Shown here: piece after piece, positions 61,001 through 64,000 of the stretch
Position numbering within the stretch: position 1 is the first letter of the stretch
Layout: each line of letters opens with the position of its first letter
Assembly: GCA_905183005.1 (NCBI GenBank)
Contig: CAJJDO010000101.1
Location: 190,018 to 254,017 of the forward strand
Direction of reading: 5' to 3'
Length of the DNA: 64,000 nucleotides
Source of the DNA: Paramecium pentaurelia
Taxonomy: Eukaryota; Ciliophora; Oligohymenophorea; Peniculida; Parameciidae
Program-made: the position numbers and the translations under genes
Notes under the pieces: generated by a model
Seen by the model: only the letters and a program-made list of their open reading frames with translations
Told to the model about the DNA's origin: nothing
The model's database searches: none

Positions 61001-64000
61001 TAGCCACTCATTCAGGTGAATTTCCAACAATTCTTTTAGTTAGTAAACGAAAGTTCTTTACATTTGAGAATATAATGCTATTGTTTACAATAAATAGAAA
61101 AGTTTGTGAAGGATCAATTGAAACAAATAAAGATGTTTCAAAATATTAAATTGATTTAATTGAAATTTATAGAAATAATTCTAATTCTAGATCTTCAAGA
61201 ATGAATTATTCAACATTGACAAGTGAAACAACTTTTAATGTTACTATTCAAAATTACACTCTGACTCCTCTTACTACTTATACATTCAAATTATCAACAA
61301 TTGATCCTTCTATTCTTTTTTCTGTTTCAAGAAATATTACAATAGAAATAGCTAAGGCAGGATTAAATTGTCAATTTACAGGAACTAAGAAAATTTATAA
61401 TTATCGAAAGGATGCAATAATTTATATTAATTGCAGAGATTTAGATTCACAATATGATTGGAATGAAGATCCTGATTTATCAATTGATGTTAAATGTTTA
61501 GATTTGATAATGAATAGTTAATGTTTGGATTTAAAGAAGAATATCATCTAAGTTAATAGAACTGATTCAATATAGACTATACCAAAGTTATCAGTTTAAA
61601 CATACTCAATTTAAATATGGTAAGTGACAGCCAAGAAATAGAATAATACATCTTACACTTTTAGATAAACTGTAGTTTATTTGGACAATGATTTTAGTAT
61701 TTTAGATATGAATTATAGTAAAGGTTATTAGATGAGACCTATCAATAATTATGAATCACTATAATTTACATTTAATATCCCTTTTGATTATAGATAATCT
61801 ATAGTAGAATATCAAGTAGCAATTATTTATGATTTTGAATTAGTCAAACTACTTTCACCCAAATACTTTTAATTTCAATTTAAATTATTTGATTACTATT
61901 AAGATTTTAATGTAGGAAATTCTTTCTATCTGAAATTTGTCACATAATATTCTTTTGATATTATTCCAAGTTAATAAGATGTTTAATTAATCCTCAATTA
62001 ACCTCCTATATGCAAAGGATAATTATATAATTATAATTCATCTACATTAAGTAAATTAAAAATTTTTGGGAATTGTTAATATTCAGATGACTCTCCCTTT
62101 TAATATCAATTGCGATTCTTTCTCATAAACTAAGATTATGAAGAGTTTAAAAAAGGAATCTCAGACAATTCTCTTATATTGTATTCTTTTTAAAGTTCAA
62201 ATATTTTTGAAGTTTACTTACCTGCATCAAATGGAATTTCTCTGATTTAAGTTATGGATTAAGGAGGATCAATCTCAAATGTGATATTTGAAATCAATTC
62301 ATAAAAAACTGAATTCAATTGTAGTACATTGTAAAATGTTACTTTTGAATTTAAATACCAAATTGCTTTAGTTTTAGAAATTATGTTAAATCATTATGAT
62401 AAAGATGATTGTGCTGTTTTAGTTAAATAATTGATGTCGACAATAAAATCTTAATTAAATTAATTTTAATTTAATGATTTAATGCTCGCCTATTAAGTAA
62501 TAAAATTATAAGCAAAACTGATGATTGAATAAATTAATACAAAATCAAAATCTAGATTATTGGATTAGGTTGATTTCATTAATTGTTATGATAAACAAAT
62601 TCAAAAGTTTATAATTAAGAGTTCTAAAATTAATGAATAAATTACTTATAATTCATCGATATTAAATGAAGAATTATAAAGTATAAAATCTGAGATTAAA
62701 ACCTTAATTTTATAGAAAATAAGTTTAGAAGAAGAAATTAATAGTAATCCTTTATTTTTAGATGAAAAACTAGTCTAGAAATATGAATCTATTATAAATT
62801 CAATTTTCTCTTAATTATATCTTATTGATGATATATTTTCATAGCTCTAAAATATTAATGTCAAATCTGAAGTTGAAAAATAAAAATTGTATAATATTAC
62901 AATAGAATTGTAATTACTTATTGATCGAATTTCAAATTAGATTTGTTCAAAAGCAAAAGTTAATGAAGCATAATTAATGATAAATGCATCCAATTTGAAT
63001 TTAAATATTAGTCGAATTACGAAACCAGTCTTTAATTCTTTATTTAACATTGTTGGAGATACAACAGATGCATTAATTGCCTTTCTTTAAAGATAAGCCT
63101 TACAAATTAATTATAACTATTATTATTTATCAAATTAAGATGATATATCTTAAATATCCACTCTCTTGAATTAATCTAATATCTTTATTGAAAGAAACTA
63201 TTATGTCAAAACTTAATTATAAAATTATTTATATAATAATAAAGTAATTTAACATAATACATTAATTAAAGATTATATAATTGATATTACATAATATCAA
63301 TATTGTTTAGATTAATCCTATGAGTAAGATGAAATTTTTAATTATTTCTGTATTAATAGAGATTATAATAAGTAATTTCATAAATGCAAAATAATAATTG
63401 AAGAAAAGGAAAATATTACAGTTTAAATTTCTTGTTAATGTTAAGAATTAGGAGAAATCTTTTTAATTAAATCACCCAAGTTGACTTTGAATGATTAGAA
63501 TAATACAAATATCTCTAATGATATTGGTGATAATATTAATAATAACATGACAATAATTAATTAACCTATAATACTTTTTCAAGGTATTTTCTTGGCATTT
63601 TCTATTTTTCTTTACTTTGAATTAATTTTCATAGAAATGAGAAGGAAAATCAATTAAGATATAAAATATAATAATATCGAAACAATTGATGATATTAATA
63701 AGATTGAAAAGAAGAATGTCCTTATTTTGTTTCCAGGATTAATCTTTCTATTTAAATAAAACTTCTAAGTAAATCTATTATTTCTAAATTTAGTTTATTC
63801 ATTCAATCATATAATTGTTTTATTATCATGATAATCATATTAATACAAGTTTTAGATTCTTATAAATATCAACTTCCATTAATTTCATATTCCCTTTAGC
63901 CATTGCAGAGATCATATATCTAGAAGAGTTGGATATATCTATTGGAATAATTATAATAAATCAATTGATTATGCTCACTTTAAGATTAATGTTCAAAATA
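52044..64000 (+). CDS. Giant furin-repeat/REJ/GPS polytopic surface protein, locus 2 (3' end beyond window)
   Basis: Tandem paralogue of locus 1, 19 kb downstream on the same strand. The signal peptide MLVITFFLIQICWTF and head domain CPGYHIYWPGMSPHSCVG match locus 1, as does an intron at 52540-52564 (25 nt). Furin-like repeats run to about 60300, a REJ-like ectodomain follows (SYTL-type domains; LNCQFTGTKKIYNYRKDA near 61360), then a GPS-like motif (VQISCQCQELGEIFLIKS, ~63425-63480) and the first membrane helices (ILFQGIFLAFSIFLYFELIF). The gene is cut by the window end. Two single-N joins (57987, 59490) duplicate about 2.4 kb. A 26-bp insert at 60699-60724 breaks the frame; see that entry. 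Outside the shared 1.56-kb tract the two loci are clearly diverged. Confidence 0.85.
56424..57986 (+). repeat. Shared tract, copy D (locus 2, left-anchored)
   Basis: 1563 bp appearing the same as copy B at 38384-39946, joined without an N to sequence unique to locus 2 on its left and ending at the N at 57987. It carries the locus 1-type bases at sites where copies E and F differ (AAACATG, AAATCAAT, GATAGTCC). Confidence 0.9.
57987..57987. other. Single-N assembly join
   Basis: One N. The sequence after it restarts at the position equivalent to 56760 in copy D, giving about 1.23 kb of redundancy. Confidence 0.95.
57988..59489 (+). repeat. Shared tract, copy E (locus 2 type, with right flank)
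   Basis: Matches copy D from 56760 to the tract end at about 59214, with a few substitutions (AAACTTG, AAATTAAT, GATTGTCC, CTAGAAGG). It then continues into sequence unique to locus 2 up to 59489, where the contig stops two bases inside the putative IES. Confidence 0.88.
59490..59490. other. Single-N assembly join
   Basis: One N. The sequence after it restarts at the position equivalent to 58278 in copy E (about 1.21 kb of redundancy). Confidence 0.95.
59491..60702 (+). repeat. Redundant copy F of locus 2 tract and flank
   Basis: Matches 58278-59489 over 1212 bp, with one seen difference (CTAGAGGG versus CTAGAAGG), then continues into the rest of locus 2. The correct locus 2 path uses only one of E or F. 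Confidence 0.9.
60699..60724 (+). mobile_element. Putative retained 26-bp IES (TA-bounded)
   Basis: The 26 bp beginning TACAATAACAATAT are followed by a second TA at 60725. Deleting them to leave one TA restores the locus 2 frame: before the insert DYEV, after it PTYLVNPCDDN, which aligns with YDIPQYLLNPCDDN in locus 1, where no insert exists. Left unexcised, the frame reaches a TGA within 20 codons. It cannot be a normal intron, since it starts GTA but has no AG end. 26 bp is the minimum and a major length class of Paramecium IESs. The left end TACAATAA fits the end consensus TAYAGYNR at 7 of 8 positions; the right end fits poorly. Confidence 0.72.

Overview
The window is a ciliate macronuclear scaffold, almost certainly Paramecium (aurelia group). 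The sequence is about 75-80% A+T. Reading frames only open if TAA and TAG are glutamine and TGA is the sole stop, introns are 20-32 nt with GTA donors, and genes lie tens of bases apart. Standard-code ORFs here are fragments of these genes. All coordinates below use the ciliate code and hand-placed introns, and spliced lengths were checked to be whole codons. No tRNA, rRNA, CRISPR array or bacterial feature was seen.

Region 1-9.3 kb: a partial gene, an unrecognised 404-aa protein, a small type I membrane protein, a multi-repeat Myb protein, a Q/N-rich protein, an MFS transporter 18 bp away from it on the other strand, and two unrecognised proteins. Region 9.9-14.0 kb: a cysteine-rich surface protein with DUF4215-type repeats and a polytopic membrane C-terminus. 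Region 14.5-31.7 kb: dense housekeeping genes. These are casein kinase 1, a small coiled-coil protein, an RCK (MAK/ICK/MOK) ciliary kinase, a PH plus permuted papain-like protein, a SAXO/axonemal-like protein, HIRA, BMS1, prefoldin 5, Ctf4/WDHD1 and several unknowns.

Region 32.7-64.0 kb: two giant same-strand paralogues (locus 1, 32717-45134; locus 2, 52044 to the window end). Each encodes a signal peptide, a long furin-like Cys-repeat array, a REJ-like ectodomain, a GPS-like motif and a polytopic C-terminus, so they look like polycystin-1 or adhesion-receptor type surface proteins. Between them sit a DUF1295 membrane enzyme, a divergent histone H3, a short mitotic-type cyclin that overlaps its upstream neighbour by 8 nt, and two unknown genes.

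The most interesting signal is a 26-bp TA-flanked insert at 60699-60724 in locus 2. It breaks the frame, is absent from locus 1, and restores the frame exactly when removed leaving one TA. That is the signature of a retained Internal Eliminated Sequence. The two loci also share a near-identical 1.56-kb tract. Four single-N joins (38383, 39947, 57987, 59490) are flanked by redundant 1.2-1.3 kb copies of it, so the apparent tandem repeats there are mostly assembly redundancy. One of these contigs ends two bases inside the putative IES.
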